Below, one piece after another: positions 1-8,578 of a stretch of 64,000 nt of DNA. Source of the DNA: an uncultured Ectothiorhodospiraceae bacterium (GTDB taxonomy: Bacteria > Pseudomonadota > Gammaproteobacteria > XJ16 > Halofilaceae); assembly GCA_913055615.1 (NCBI GenBank), contig CAJXKK010000006.1, positions 51,330-115,329 of the forward strand. Direction: 5' to 3'. The notes under the pieces were generated by a model. The model ran no database searches. It saw only the letters and a list, made by a program, of their open reading frames with translations, and was not told the origin of the DNA. The position numbers and the translations under genes are program-made. The first letter of the stretch is position 1; each line of letters starts with the position of its first letter.

Positions 1-177
1 GATCTTGTCGACGGGCCCGCCCTGGATCCGGGGCATTCGGTAGAAAATGAACAACACCTGCAACAGGACCGGCGTGGCGCGGAAGATCTTGATACAGGCG
101 ACGGCCGTGGCCCGCACGCGCCGTGACAATGCAATCGCCCCGGATACTTGGGGCCTATGCGCTGAGTGCTCCGGCAC
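1..177 (-). pseudogene. amino-acid ABC transporter permease fragment
   Basis: The minus strand is open from a GTG at 177 to the window edge. Its product contains IKIFRATPVLLQVLFIFYR, which matches the conserved segment of polar amino-acid permeases (HisM/GlnP family; usual form EIFRGTPLLVQLFFIYY). An in-frame TAG lies directly upstream (181-183), so the roughly 40-50 residues of N-terminal membrane sequence normal for the family are missing. The left end runs off the window, so the C-terminal state is unknown. A truncated remnant is the likeliest reading; a start in an unusual position cannot be excluded. Confidence 0.45.
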
Positions 178-195
178 TTTCTATGGCCCGGATGC

Positions 196-1221
196 ATGAT
201 GCCCCGAATCATGCTGTTTGTACTGATGCTCGCGCCGCTTTCGGCGGCCGCTGATGCCGGCGCGGTCGCGAGCGGTGGCCGCGTGCTCAGTGACTCCCGG
301 GAGCAGCGGCTCATCGACGCATTCGCGGATCTGGAGCGTACGCGCAATGTGCTCATTACCGTCGATGAGGAGCCAGTCGTCGAGCATGTCTACAGCGCCC
401 CCGGGATCGACCAGCCGGCGAACATAAAGTCGGTCGCGAAAATCGTGATTTCCGCCCTGGTGGGAGCCGGCATTGAACGCGGCGTCATCGATAGCGCCGA
501 CCAGCCGGTCGTCGAGCTGCTCGGTGACGCCGTACCGCCGGATGCCGATGCCCGTGTCGCCAGCATTACGGTGGGCAACCTCCTGTCCATGCAGGCGGGT
601 CTGGAGCGCACGTCCGGGCGCAACTACGGGGAATGGGTCAACAGCGATGACTGGGTCGCATATGCGCTGTCACGGGCGTTCGTCGATGAGCCGGGTGGCG
701 ACATGCTGTACTCCACGGGCAATTCACATATCCTGTCGGCCGCGCTGACGCACGCGAGTGGTCGCAGCACGCTGGAACTGGCCCGCGAGTGGCTGGGAGA
801 GCCCCTGGATATCCGGATCCCCGCCTGGGATACCGACCCGCAGGGCATCTACTTCGGGGGCAATAACATGCGCCTGTCGGCTCGTGCCCTTGCGCGCATC
901 GGCATGCTTTATCAGGGCGGTGGCGTCTTCGACGGCAAACGCGTGTTCGGTCCTGAATGGATCAAGAAGAGCTGGACCGGTCACACGCGTTCACGCTACA
1001 CGGGAGACGCCTATGGCTATGGCTGGTTCACCACGGAACTCGCCGGCCAGACCGTCCGTTATGGCTGGGGGTATGGGGGACAGTTCCTGTACGTGGTACC
1101 CCGCCTGGATCTGATCGTGGTCCTGGTGTCCGATCCGACCCCACCGTCACCGCAATCCGAACTGGTGCGCCGGGTCCATGCGCTCGTCGCGAAAGAGGTC
1201 ATTCCGGCCATACGTGATTGA
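196..1221 (+). CDS. serine beta-lactamase-like hydrolase, secreted
   Basis: About 341 residues. The N-terminus from ATG 196 is a signal peptide (basic residues, LFVLMLAPLSAAADA), so the protein is probably periplasmic. The class C beta-lactamase/penicillin-binding esterase fold is indicated by an SVAK catalytic tetrad (S79, K82 from this start), a YSTGN motif in the place of the Y-x-N element, and a late YGWGYGGQ strand standing in for KTG. The reading frame extends back to a GTG at 166, but that start would put residues ahead of the signal peptide, so 196 (or 199) is preferred. Substrate is unknown; esterase or amide hydrolase activity is likelier than true beta-lactamase. It stands alone, divergent from the permease remnant. 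Confidence 0.8.
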   Translation: MMPRIMLFVLMLAPLSAAADAGAVASGGRVLSDSREQRLIDAFADLERTRNVLITVDEEPVVEHVYSAPGIDQPANIKSVAKIVISALVGAGIERGVIDSADQPVVELLGDAVPPDADARVASITVGNLLSMQAGLERTSGRNYGEWVNSDDWVAYALSRAFVDEPGGDMLYSTGNSHILSAALTHASGRSTLELAREWLGEPLDIRIPAWDTDPQGIYFGGNNMRLSARALARIGMLYQGGGVFDGKRVFGPEWIKKSWTGHTRSRYTGDAYGYGWFTTELAGQTVRYGWGYGGQFLYVVPRLDLIVVLVSDPTPPSPQSELVRRVHALVAKEVIPAIRD

Positions 1222-1373
1222 ACGATAGCGATGGGGGTTGTCGGTGCGCCCCGGGGCCATCGCCGTTTGCAGGGGCGAAAGCCTGAACAATCGGGCAACG
1301 TGGTCGGCAGGTTTGCCCGAACGGTAACCGCACGGCGTTTCGATACCGTAAACGATATACGAGGAAACGTTGG

Positions 1374-1934
1374 ATGAACGACCCGCATGACCCGGTCCCG
1401 GACGACATGCGCCCGAGGGCGCCGAAAATCGATGGCCTGGACGCGCAGCAGAAGACGCATGGGCGACGGCTGGCGCTGATCCACGACATGCATCTGCGTC
1501 AATTGGCCGCGGTCCGGAACGTGATGGAACAGGTTGCCGCGGGCCAAGCCTCGACGAAGAGGCTGAACGAGGCGGTTTCCTCCATCCAGATGACGCACAA
1601 CTATCGCCAGTTCGGGGCGCTGTGCGGGCAGGAGTGTGCGGTCCTGACTTCCCATCACACGATCGAGGATGAATCCATCTTCCCGGCCCTGTCAGGATGT
1701 GACGAGGGCCTGCAGAGCGTTATCGAGCGCCTGATCGTGGAGCACGGGGTCATTCACGAACTCCTGGAGCAACTGCAAGCCGCGGCAAGGCAGCTGGTCG
1801 ATCGGCCAGCGGATGAGGCGTTCGCGCGTGTACAGAAGCATTTTTCGCGGATCGAAAGCGCCGTCCGCTCGCACTTCGGATACGAGCAGGAAGAGCTTGC
1901 CGATGCGCTTGGCTACTGGAATATCGCGGTGTAG
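1374..1934 (+). CDS. hemerythrin/HHE-domain protein
   Basis: 186 residues, largely helical. The HHE cation-binding pattern is visible: H94-H95 with E98/E100, H124 and H128 in an EHGVIHELL helix, and H167 with E171-E174 in HFGYEQEEL. Such proteins bind a non-haem di-iron centre and sense or carry oxygen, or take part in nitrosative and oxidative stress responses. It is a cytoplasmic single-domain protein with an N-terminal extension of about 30 polar residues. The ATG at 1374 follows GAGGAAACGTTGG, an acceptable ribosome site. No redox partner is encoded next to it. Confidence 0.8.
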   Translation: MNDPHDPVPDDMRPRAPKIDGLDAQQKTHGRRLALIHDMHLRQLAAVRNVMEQVAAGQASTKRLNEAVSSIQMTHNYRQFGALCGQECAVLTSHHTIEDESIFPALSGCDEGLQSVIERLIVEHGVIHELLEQLQAAARQLVDRPADEAFARVQKHFSRIESAVRSHFGYEQEELADALGYWNIAV

Positions 1935-2001
1935 CTTGATTGATCTCCAGGGCCCTGGGCGGTCGCCCCCGCTCCGCAGCCCGGCAACGCGAGGTAACGA
2001 G

Positions 2002-2358
2002 ATGATCGGCACGATTGCCCTGCTGCTCGGATTCCAGTTGGCCGGCGAAGTGGCCGTGCGCCTGCTTGGCGTGCCCGTGCCCGGGCCGGTCGCCGGTATG
2101 CTGATGCTGTTCGCGGCGCTGGCGATCCGCGGGGCCGTACCGGAGGAGGTCGCGACGGTGGCCAACGGCCTGCTCGCCCACCTCGCGCTGCTGTTCGTGC
2201 CGGCCGGCGTCGGCATTATCGCCCACACCGGGCGTCTCGAAGGGCTGTGGCCGGTCCTGCTGGTCGTGCTGATCGCCAGCACGCTCATGGCCGTCGCCGT
2301 GACGGCCGTCACGCTGTCCGCCATGCGGCGCCTGCAGCGGGGGCGGGGCGGGTCATGA
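2002..2358 (+). CDS. lrgA: CidA/LrgA family holin-like membrane protein
   Basis: 118 residues with about four membrane segments. The VPVPGPVAGMLMLF stretch near residue 25-38 and the later LAHLALLFVPAGVGI are hallmarks of the CidA/LrgA family, small holin-like proteins that, with LrgB, are linked to murein hydrolase export or to pyruvate/glycolate-type metabolite transport. Start ATG 2002 follows GAGGTAACGAG. Its TGA overlaps the ATG of the lrgB homologue (ATGA), so the pair is translationally coupled. The frame is open upstream to 1813, but the family start and the ribosome site support 2002. Confidence 0.87.
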   Translation: MIGTIALLLGFQLAGEVAVRLLGVPVPGPVAGMLMLFAALAIRGAVPEEVATVANGLLAHLALLFVPAGVGIIAHTGRLEGLWPVLLVVLIASTLMAVAVTAVTLSAMRRLQRGRGGS

Positions 2359-3083
2359 GCGAACTGTTCGAGATCTGGGTGTATCTGGCCGAGCGGCCGC
2401 TGGTGTGGCTGACGGTGACGGTGCTCGTGTACTGGGCGGCGCACCGCCTGTACCTTCAGTGCAACGAACTGGCCCTGCTCAACCCGGTGCTGATCGCGGT
2501 GGTGGCGCTGGTGGGCATACTCGTCGCCACCGACACCGAGTACGGGACTTATTTCGAAGGCGCCCAGTTCGTGCATTTCCTGCTCGGGCCCGCGACCGTC
2601 GCGCTGGCCGTGCCGCTGTACGGCCAGGCGCATCGGCTGCGGCGCATGGGCCTGCCTCTCGCGCTGGCCCTGATTGCCGGATCAGTGACGGCGGTGGTAA
2701 GCGCGCTCGGGATCGGCTGGCTGCTGGGGCTCGAGTCGGACGTTCTGCGCTCGCTGATGCCGAAATCCGTCACGACCCCGGTGGCGATGGGAATCTCGGA
2801 GCAGATCGGCGGTCTGCCGTCGCTGACCGCCGTGCTCGTGATCCTGACCGGGATCACCGGCGCGGTGCTCGCGATGCCGCTGCTGCATCTGCTCGGCTAC
2901 GGCCCGGAAGACGCCACGGCCAAGGGGTTTGCGCTGGGTGTCAGTGCGCACGGGATCGGCACCGCGCGCGCCTTCCAGCACAGTGAGGAGGCGGGCGCGT
3001 TCGCCGGCCTCGGCATGGGACTCAACGCGCTCCTCACGGCCCTGCTGGTGCCTTTGATCGACGCGCTCGTCGTGGCGTTTTGA
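2355..3083 (+). CDS. lrgB: LrgB family membrane protein
   Basis: 242 residues, hydrophobic throughout. LrgB signatures present: LNPVLIAVV near the N-terminus, an MPKSVTTPVAM segment around residues 135-146, and GVSAHGIGTARAF near 195-208. It is the partner of the upstream LrgA-type protein, with a 4-bp overlap. In other bacteria the LrgAB/CidAB (PlgG-like) pair acts in the inner membrane in murein hydrolase control or in export of glycolate, lactate or pyruvate. That second role would fit the hydroxyacid genes elsewhere in this window, but this is inference. Confidence 0.88.
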   Translation: MSELFEIWVYLAERPLVWLTVTVLVYWAAHRLYLQCNELALLNPVLIAVVALVGILVATDTEYGTYFEGAQFVHFLLGPATVALAVPLYGQAHRLRRMGLPLALALIAGSVTAVVSALGIGWLLGLESDVLRSLMPKSVTTPVAMGISEQIGGLPSLTAVLVILTGITGAVLAMPLLHLLGYGPEDATAKGFALGVSAHGIGTARAFQHSEEAGAFAGLGMGLNALLTALLVPLIDALVVAF

Positions 3084-3085
3084 CG

Positions 3086-3107
3086 CTGTCGAGTCCGGAC
3101 TCGACAG
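3086..3107. repeat. perfect 22-bp palindrome between lrgB and ilvE
   Basis: CTGTCGAGTCCGGACTCGAC plus AG is its own reverse complement over 22 bp and begins 2 bp after the lrgB stop. It has no spacer loop and no T-run follows, so it is not a classic rho-independent terminator. It may be a protein-binding operator for ilvE or a processing hairpin. Confidence 0.5.
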
Positions 3108-3189
3108 TATGGTCGCGCGCGCGAGTGCGGTACGCTGCGCAGTTGCCGGCCGGCCTGAGCGAGCGCGCGGCAAAGCCCCCTTGCGCGGG

Positions 3190-4320
3190 ATGATCACTGA
3201 CGACGGGAGCACGACACCGGTGTCCGATTTCGGCTTCGAGCTTGAACCCAATACCCATCCGGCGAGCGACGACGCGCGCGCGGGGATCCTGGCCGATCCG
3301 GGCTTCGGGCGTTACTTCACCGACCACATGGCCCACGTCCGCTGGACGCAGGATGGGGGTTGGCACGGTGCCGCCGTTCGTCCCTACGCGCCGCTCCAGC
3401 TCGATCCGGCGACCGCAGTGCTGCACTACGCCCAGGAGATATTCGAGGGCATCAAGGCCTACCGCCATGCCGACGGCTCCGTCTGGGCCTTCCGCCCGGA
3501 GAAGAATGCCGAGCGCTTCCGCAACTCGGCCCGCCGCCTGGCGCTGCCGGAACTCGACACCGGAACGTTCGTCAACTCGCTCAAGGCGCTGGTCAGCCAG
3601 GACGCCGATTGGGTTCCGACACCCCGCAACGCCGCCGATGAATCCAGCCTGTATCTGCGGCCGTTCATGATCGCCCGCGAACCGTTTCTCGGCGTGCGCC
3701 CATCGACCGAGGTCGATTATTTCGTCATCGCCTCGCCGGCCGCGGCGTATTTCCGCGGCGGCGTCCAGCCGGTTTCGATCTGGCTGTCGTCCGCGTATAC
3801 GCGGGCCGCGCCCGGCGGTACGGGCGCCGCCAAGTGTGGCGGCAACTACGCGGCGTCGCTGGCGGCGCAGAAGGAGGCGGCGGCCCACGACTGTGACCAG
3901 GTCGCGTTCCTGGACGCCGTCGAGCACCGCTGGGTCGAGGAACTCGGCGGCATGAACCTGTTCTTCGTGTTCCGCGACGGGCGCATCGTGACGCCGGCGC
4001 TGACCGGCACCATCCTGGAAGGCGTGACCCGCGATTCCGTCCTGCAGCTCGCGCGTGACGCGGGCTACGAGACCGAGGAGCGGCCGATCAGCATCGATGA
4101 ATGGCGGGAAACCGCCGCCTCCGGTGAGCTCTGCGAAGTGTTCGCCTGCGGCACCGCCGCGGTGATCACGCCGATCGGCGTCCTTTGCAGTGAAGATGAG
4201 CGGATCGTCTGCACGCCGGACAGCGGTGGCGAGGTCGGGCTGACGCTCCGCACGCGCCTGCTGGATCTGCAGTACGGCCGCAGCAAAGATCCCAGGGGCT
4301 GGCTGACGCGCCTGGCCTGA
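3190..4320 (+). CDS. ilvE: branched-chain amino acid aminotransferase (class IV PLP)
   Basis: 376 residues, the length of the larger eukaryote-like/actinobacterial BCAT type rather than the 300-residue E. coli type. It transfers amino groups between leucine, isoleucine or valine and 2-oxoglutarate. Visible signatures: HYAQEIFEGIKAYR near residue 80, RPFMIA near 157, and GGTGAAKCGGNYA with the PLP lysine at K215, followed by EELGGMNLFFV and the GTILEGVTRDS cofactor-phosphate loop. ATG 3190 is chosen; a GTG at 3220 is an alternative, and the open frame back to 3109 crosses the palindrome region. Monocistronic, convergent with the zinc-ribbon gene. Confidence 0.9.
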   Translation: MITDDGSTTPVSDFGFELEPNTHPASDDARAGILADPGFGRYFTDHMAHVRWTQDGGWHGAAVRPYAPLQLDPATAVLHYAQEIFEGIKAYRHADGSVWAFRPEKNAERFRNSARRLALPELDTGTFVNSLKALVSQDADWVPTPRNAADESSLYLRPFMIAREPFLGVRPSTEVDYFVIASPAAAYFRGGVQPVSIWLSSAYTRAAPGGTGAAKCGGNYAASLAAQKEAAAHDCDQVAFLDAVEHRWVEELGGMNLFFVFRDGRIVTPALTGTILEGVTRDSVLQLARDAGYETEERPISIDEWRETAASGELCEVFACGTAAVITPIGVLCSEDERIVCTPDSGGEVGLTLRTRLLDLQYGRSKDPRGWLTRLA

Positions 4321-4391
4321 GCGCCGTCACCCGGATTCCGCCAGCGCTCCGTCCGGGGCGACTGCAGCGGTCCGGCGTACCGTGACCTGCC

Positions 4392-4682
4392 TTATTCTTC
4401 ATCGCGCCCACCGCTGTCGTCACCGCGGATCAGCGCGAGCTTGCGGCGGCGGTATTCGTCCTCGTCGATCTCGCCGCGCCGCCGCTGCTCCTCGAGGCGG
4501 CCCAGATCCACGGTGCTCATATCGAGGTCCTGCCCACAGCGTGGGCAGGCCGGTGTCCCGGGGTGCGCCGCGAAGCCGCAGCGGGCGCAGACCGGGCCGC
4601 CCCGGCGTCTTGGCCGGAACAGGTACCAGGCGGCCGCGATGAGCGCGACCAGCACGATGATGCGCCATATGCCGGAATCCAT
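4392..4682 (-). CDS. small membrane-anchored zinc-ribbon/SHOCT-like protein
   Basis: 96 residues. An N-terminal membrane helix (residues 6-22, IWRIIVLVALIAAAWYLF) is followed by a basic stop-transfer segment and a zinc ribbon with paired cysteines (CARC and CPRC, residues 32-50). The C-terminal helical part, LEEQRRRGEIDEDEYRRRKLAL, has the form of a SHOCT oligomerisation motif. The function is unknown. The order TM, ribbon, SHOCT suggests a small inner-membrane adaptor. It lies between convergent ilvE and the LysR gene. Confidence 0.7.
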   Translation of the reverse strand: MDSGIWRIIVLVALIAAAWYLFRPRRRGGPVCARCGFAAHPGTPACPRCGQDLDMSTVDLGRLEEQRRRGEIDEDEYRRRKLALIRGDDSGGRDEE

Positions 4683-4745
4683 GGTGATTCCCCGTATCGT
4701 CTCGCGACTGCTTCAGTCTGGCATCGATGCCGTCCCACTTGGGAT

Positions 4746-5675
4746 TCACGGCGGGATGCGCTTGTCGCCGGTCGTGGTTGTCGCCACCGCCGCTCGGATG
4801 ATCTCGACCAGCCGCCTCGCGCCGGGGCCGACCGTATCCGGATCCGCCGTGGCCAGGTAGAGGGTCGCCCGGAATTCGGCGCCCTCGTTGAGCGGCAGGG
4901 GGCGGAGCTGGTCCGAGGCCAGTTCCTCGCGGATCAGGTCTTCAGCGAACCATGCGAAGCCGAGACCCATGCAGGCGGCGCGGATCGAGGTCGCCTTGTG
5001 GCTCACGGTCCAGCGTTGTTCCGTAACCCCCTGACCTTTGTCCGGCTCCCGTCGGGTCGCCGTGTCGCGGACGAACAGATGGCGGTACTCGCGCAGATCC
5101 TGGTGGGTCAGGGTGCGGCCGAGCCGGTGGAGAGGGTGAGAGGGTGCCGCCACGGCCATGAAGCGGACATGCATCAGCGGGTCGCCGACGTAGCCGGGCG
5201 GGACCCGCGAGCAGATCGCGAGCTGCACCTGGCCTTGGCCGAGCAGCTCTTCGGTGCCCCCGAGGACCGACTCGTAGAGTTCGATCCGGGTCTCCGGACG
5301 CTCTTCCGCGAATCGCTGCAGGCATTGCAGCAGCAGCCATGTCGGGAAGACGATCTCCACCGCCAGGCGCAGCTCCGCCTCCTGGCCTTCGGCGAGTGCG
5401 GCGGCGGCGCGCTCGACGCGCTCGGATTCCCGCAGCAGCGCCTTGCCGCGGCGATACAGGACCCGGCCGCCCTCGGTCAGGGCCGCCCGCCGCCCTTCCA
5501 GTTCGAAGACATCGACACCGAGTTGTTCCTCGATCTTGTGCACGGCGTAGCTGATTGTCGACTGGGTGCGGTGCAGTTCTTCGGCGGCCTGGGCGTAACC
5601 GCCGGCGTCGACCACGGCGACGAGTGCCTGCCACTGATCGAGGGTGACGCGCGAGCGGTGCATGGATCGAACCAT
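4746..5675 (-). CDS. LysR-family transcriptional regulator
   Basis: 309 residues with the N-terminal winged helix (residues about 10-68; QAAEELHRTQSTISYAVHKI recognition region) and a LysR substrate-binding domain. The DQWQALVAVVDAGGYAQAAE opening is typical. It is divergent from azoR across an 86-bp AT-richer spacer (5676-5761), the usual arrangement for a LysR protein that controls its neighbour. A quinone or redox signal for azoR is possible but unproven. Confidence 0.87.
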   Translation of the reverse strand: MVRSMHRSRVTLDQWQALVAVVDAGGYAQAAEELHRTQSTISYAVHKIEEQLGVDVFELEGRRAALTEGGRVLYRRGKALLRESERVERAAAALAEGQEAELRLAVEIVFPTWLLLQCLQRFAEERPETRIELYESVLGGTEELLGQGQVQLAICSRVPPGYVGDPLMHVRFMAVAAPSHPLHRLGRTLTHQDLREYRHLFVRDTATRREPDKGQGVTEQRWTVSHKATSIRAACMGLGFAWFAEDLIREELASDQLRPLPLNEGAEFRATLYLATADPDTVGPGARRLVEIIRAAVATTTTGDKRIPP

Positions 5676-5761
5676 TCGATGGAATATGGCGAAAGAATCC
5701 GCTTTTTTATCGTCTTTATCAATCGTTTAATGCGCACACATCGAACGAGGAGGAGCACCAC

Positions 5762-6364
5762 ATGAAAACGATCCTGCAACTCAACAACAGCGTGTTCAGT
5801 GATGAAGGGCAGTCGTCGCAGCTCGCGGACCAGTTTGTCGCACGCGTGCGTGGAGAAGATCCCGAGGCCCGCGTGATCCGCCGTGACCTCGCCGAACATC
5901 CGGTACCACACCTCAACCAGGCGACGTTCTTCGCCGGCCTGACGGCCGCCGATGAGCGCACTGCGGAGCAGGCGCAGGCGGCTGCTCATGCGGATACGCT
6001 GGTGGCTGAGCTGCAGAGCGCGGACACGGTGGTGATCGGGGTCCCCGTCTACAATTTCCTGATCCCGTCGACACTCAAGGCATGGTTCGACCACGTGGCT
6101 CGCGCGGGTACCACCTTCCGGTATACCGAGAATGGCCCCGAGGGGCTGCTCGAGGGCAAGCGCGCGCACATCTTCGTGACCAGTGGTGGCCAGTACGCGG
6201 GCACCGATATCGATTTCGCCGCGCCGTACGTCAAATATATGCTCGGCTTTCTCGGGATCACCGATGTCACCGTCACGCGCGCCGAGGGCCTCGCCATGGG
6301 CGAGGAAACCAGCCTGGCGGCGCTGGAATCGGCCCGCGAGCGGGTCGATGGTCTCGCGGCGTAA
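5762..6364 (+). CDS. azoR: FMN-dependent NADH:quinone oxidoreductase / azoreductase
   Basis: 200 residues, the usual size of AzoR. The flavodoxin-like fold is shown by the N-terminal ILQLNNSVFSDEGQSSQLAD phosphate-binding stretch (residues 4-23), the VIGVPVYNFLIPSTLKAWFD segment that stacks on FMN (about 90-110), and TSGGQYAG near 140. The enzyme reduces quinones and azo compounds with NADH and protects against electrophilic quinones. A GAGGAG ribosome site precedes ATG 5762. Divergent from the LysR gene. Confidence 0.92.
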   Translation: MKTILQLNNSVFSDEGQSSQLADQFVARVRGEDPEARVIRRDLAEHPVPHLNQATFFAGLTAADERTAEQAQAAAHADTLVAELQSADTVVIGVPVYNFLIPSTLKAWFDHVARAGTTFRYTENGPEGLLEGKRAHIFVTSGGQYAGTDIDFAAPYVKYMLGFLGITDVTVTRAEGLAMGEETSLAALESARERVDGLAA

Positions 6365-6513
6365 TCGGCGCGCCCTCTCGGGATATCGTGGGGCAGCACG
6401 TGCGCGTGCCGCTCCAAGCCCCGAACAGGGCCGGAATCCGGATCCCGATTGGGGTGCGAGTGGTCAACCCATGTATCCTTGTCGGCCCAGTCAATCTACC
6501 CCGGGAGACCTTT

Positions 6514-7644
6514 ATGGCCGCTGAACCGCATACCTGCGTGGATCCGGACGGACTGCTCGAATATTCGGTCGTCTATACCGACCGTTCACTCAACCACATG
6601 TCCGCGGCCTTCCAGGGCGTGATGCGCGATCTCTCCGCGGCGCTGAAGCGCGTTTATCACGCCCATTCGGCCGTGATCATCCCCGGCAGCGGCACGTTCG
6701 GGATGGAGGCCGTGGCGCGCCAGTTCGCTACCGGGCGCAACTGCATGGTGATCCGCAACGGCTGGTTCAGTTACCGCTGGACCCAGATCTTCGAGATGGG
6801 TGACATCCCCGGCCAGGCTACCGTCGTGAAGGCCCGTCAGACGGGCGCGGACTCGCGCGCGCCCTTCGCGCCGGCGCCGATCGAGGAGGTCGAGGCCCGG
6901 ATCCGGGACGAGCGCCCGGGAGTGGTCTGCGCGCCGCATGTCGAGACCTCCGCCGGCATCATGCTGCCCGACGACTACATCCGGCGCGTTGCCGCCGCCG
7001 TGCACGAAGTCGGTGGCCTGTTCGTGCTCGATTGCATCGCCTCCGGCACGCTCTGGGTCGATATGCAGGCAACCGGCGTGGACGTGCTCATCACCGCCCC
7101 ACAGAAGGGCTGGACCGGGACCCCGTGCTGCGCGATGGTCATGCTCAGCGAGACCGCCCGGCAACGGATCGAGGAGACGACCAGCACAAGCTTCTCGATC
7201 GATCTGCGCAAGTGGCTGCAGATCATGGAGACCTACGAAGGCGGTGGTCACGCCTATCACGCGACCATGCCCACCGATGGCCTGCGCCGTCTGCGCGAGG
7301 TCATGGAAGAGACCGAGAAAGATGGACTCGACAACGTACGCGCGGCACAGCAGAAACTGGGCGATCGCGTGCGCTCGCTGCTGGTTCGCCATGGCTATAA
7401 AAGCGTCGCCGCGGAGGGTTTCCAGGCACCCAGCGTCGTGGTCAGCTACGCGGACGATGGCGGTATCGTCGGGCGTTTCGCCGGCGCAGGGCTGCAGGTT
7501 GCCGGCGCCGTGGCGCTGATGTGTGATGAACCCGATGACTACCAGGCCTTCCGGATCGGTCTTTTCGGTCTCGACAAGCTCGAGCACATCGACCGCACCG
7601 TCGAGCGCCTCGAGCACGCCCTGGAGCGGCTCGAACGCGAGTAG
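6514..7644 (+). CDS. class V aminotransferase (alanine/serine-glyoxylate type)
   Basis: 376 residues. Class V PLP fold: PGSGTFGMEAVAR cofactor-phosphate loop (57-69), HVETSAGIMLP (142-152), conserved aspartate in LFVLDCIASG (about D173), and PLP lysine K198 in ITAPQKGWTGTP. The sequence groups with alanine-glyoxylate, serine-glyoxylate and 2-aminoethylphosphonate aminotransferases; the exact donor cannot be read off. A glyoxylate role would suit the glycolate and malate synthase genes in the window. ATG 6514 with a GGGAGACC site is taken as start; the frame stays open upstream through non-coding sequence. Confidence 0.8.
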   Translation: MAAEPHTCVDPDGLLEYSVVYTDRSLNHMSAAFQGVMRDLSAALKRVYHAHSAVIIPGSGTFGMEAVARQFATGRNCMVIRNGWFSYRWTQIFEMGDIPGQATVVKARQTGADSRAPFAPAPIEEVEARIRDERPGVVCAPHVETSAGIMLPDDYIRRVAAAVHEVGGLFVLDCIASGTLWVDMQATGVDVLITAPQKGWTGTPCCAMVMLSETARQRIEETTSTSFSIDLRKWLQIMETYEGGGHAYHATMPTDGLRRLREVMEETEKDGLDNVRAAQQKLGDRVRSLLVRHGYKSVAAEGFQAPSVVVSYADDGGIVGRFAGAGLQVAGAVALMCDEPDDYQAFRIGLFGLDKLEHIDRTVERLEHALERLERE

Positions 7645-7656
7645 ACCTCTGGCGGG

Positions 7657-7765
7657 GCGCCGGCTGGCTCCCTTCGGTCGCAAGCCGGCCTGCGGGGAGA
7701 CTGGCTTTGGGCGTTCGGGGTGCTGGACCGTAGGCCGGCTCTTGCCGAAGGCAACAGCCGGCGCC
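7657..7765. repeat. inverted pair of REP-like palindromic repeats
   Basis: Two related units, about 7657-7697 and 7728-7765, lie head to head. The second reads GTAGGCCGGCTCTTGCCGAA then GGCAACAGCCGGCGCC; the first is its degenerate reverse complement. Each has an internal GCCGGC...GCCGGC stem. A half-copy (GTAGGCCGGCTTTCC) occurs near 34064. Such extragenic units commonly lie between genes in gammaproteobacteria. Confidence 0.55.
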
Positions 7766-7836
7766 TCCTGGTCGTTTTCCGATTATCCCCAGCGATTGCC
7801 TGCGTCCGGACCACTAAACGCAACGGGGTAGTTCCA

Positions 7837-8568
7837 ATGAAGGTGCTGTTGACCTGGCAGGCCCACGCCGACGAAATCGAGCGCGCGCGCGCCGCTCTTC
7901 CGGCCGGGACGGATGTCTTGGCGCATGCGCAGATCCCGTCGTTTTCGCGCTTCGATGCCTCGTACGAAGGGCTGGCCGTCGAGGCGCGCGATGCCGATGT
8001 CCTGATGGGCTTTTGTCTGCCGCCCGGCATCCTGGATGTTGCTGAAAACCTCAAGCTCATCTGCTGGATGCATGCCGGCGTCAATCGACTCGATTCCGCG
8101 AAGCCCATGGAGAAGGGCATCCGCGTGTGCAACTCGAGTGGCGCCAACGGCGCGGCCGTCGCCGAGCATGGGATGGCGCTGCTGCTGGGCAGCGCGAAGC
8201 GCCTGGTCATGAAACAGCAGGCCATGCGCGAGGCGGAGTATTTCCCGCTGTATGAACCGGAAACCCGCTCGGCGATGCTGTCCGGGCGCACGCTGCTGGT
8301 CATCGGCCTGGGCAAAATCGGTACGGCCATCGCGAAATTCGCGCAGGCTTTCGATATGCATGTCATGGCGATCCGCCGTCACCCCGAGCGCGGCGGCGAT
8401 CAAGTCGACAGCGTGCATGGGCCGGATGAGCTGCTGGATCTGCTGCCACAGGCGGATTACGTCATGCTCGCGACGCCGATCACCGGCTAGACCGAGCACT
8501 TCTTCGGTGAGCGCGAACTCGGCGCGATGAAGCCGACGGCGTTCCTGATCAACATCGCGCGCGGCATG
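7837..8568 (+). pseudogene. D-2-hydroxyacid dehydrogenase, broken
   Basis: Residues 1-217 read as the N-terminal part of a D-isomer 2-hydroxyacid dehydrogenase, with the substrate loop (HAGVNRLDS), the nucleotide-binding GLGKIGTAIAKFA and VMLATPITG. The frame is interrupted by TAG at 8488-8490. The same frame then resumes family sequence after the stop (EHFFGERELGAMKPTAFLIN, then IARG) and ends abruptly near 8568, where the conserved NxxRG helix would continue. The last ~90 residues, with the catalytic glutamate and histidine, are absent. So there are two lesions: an amber codon and a 3' deletion. If intact, it would have reduced a 2-keto acid such as glyoxylate or hydroxypyruvate. Confidence 0.8.
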
Positions 8569-8578
8569 AGATCCACGG

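Noticed and set aside
1692..2633. Minus-strand frame opposite the hemerythrin and lrgAB genes
   Set aside because: Shadow frame; the plus-strand genes carry family motifs and ribosome sites.
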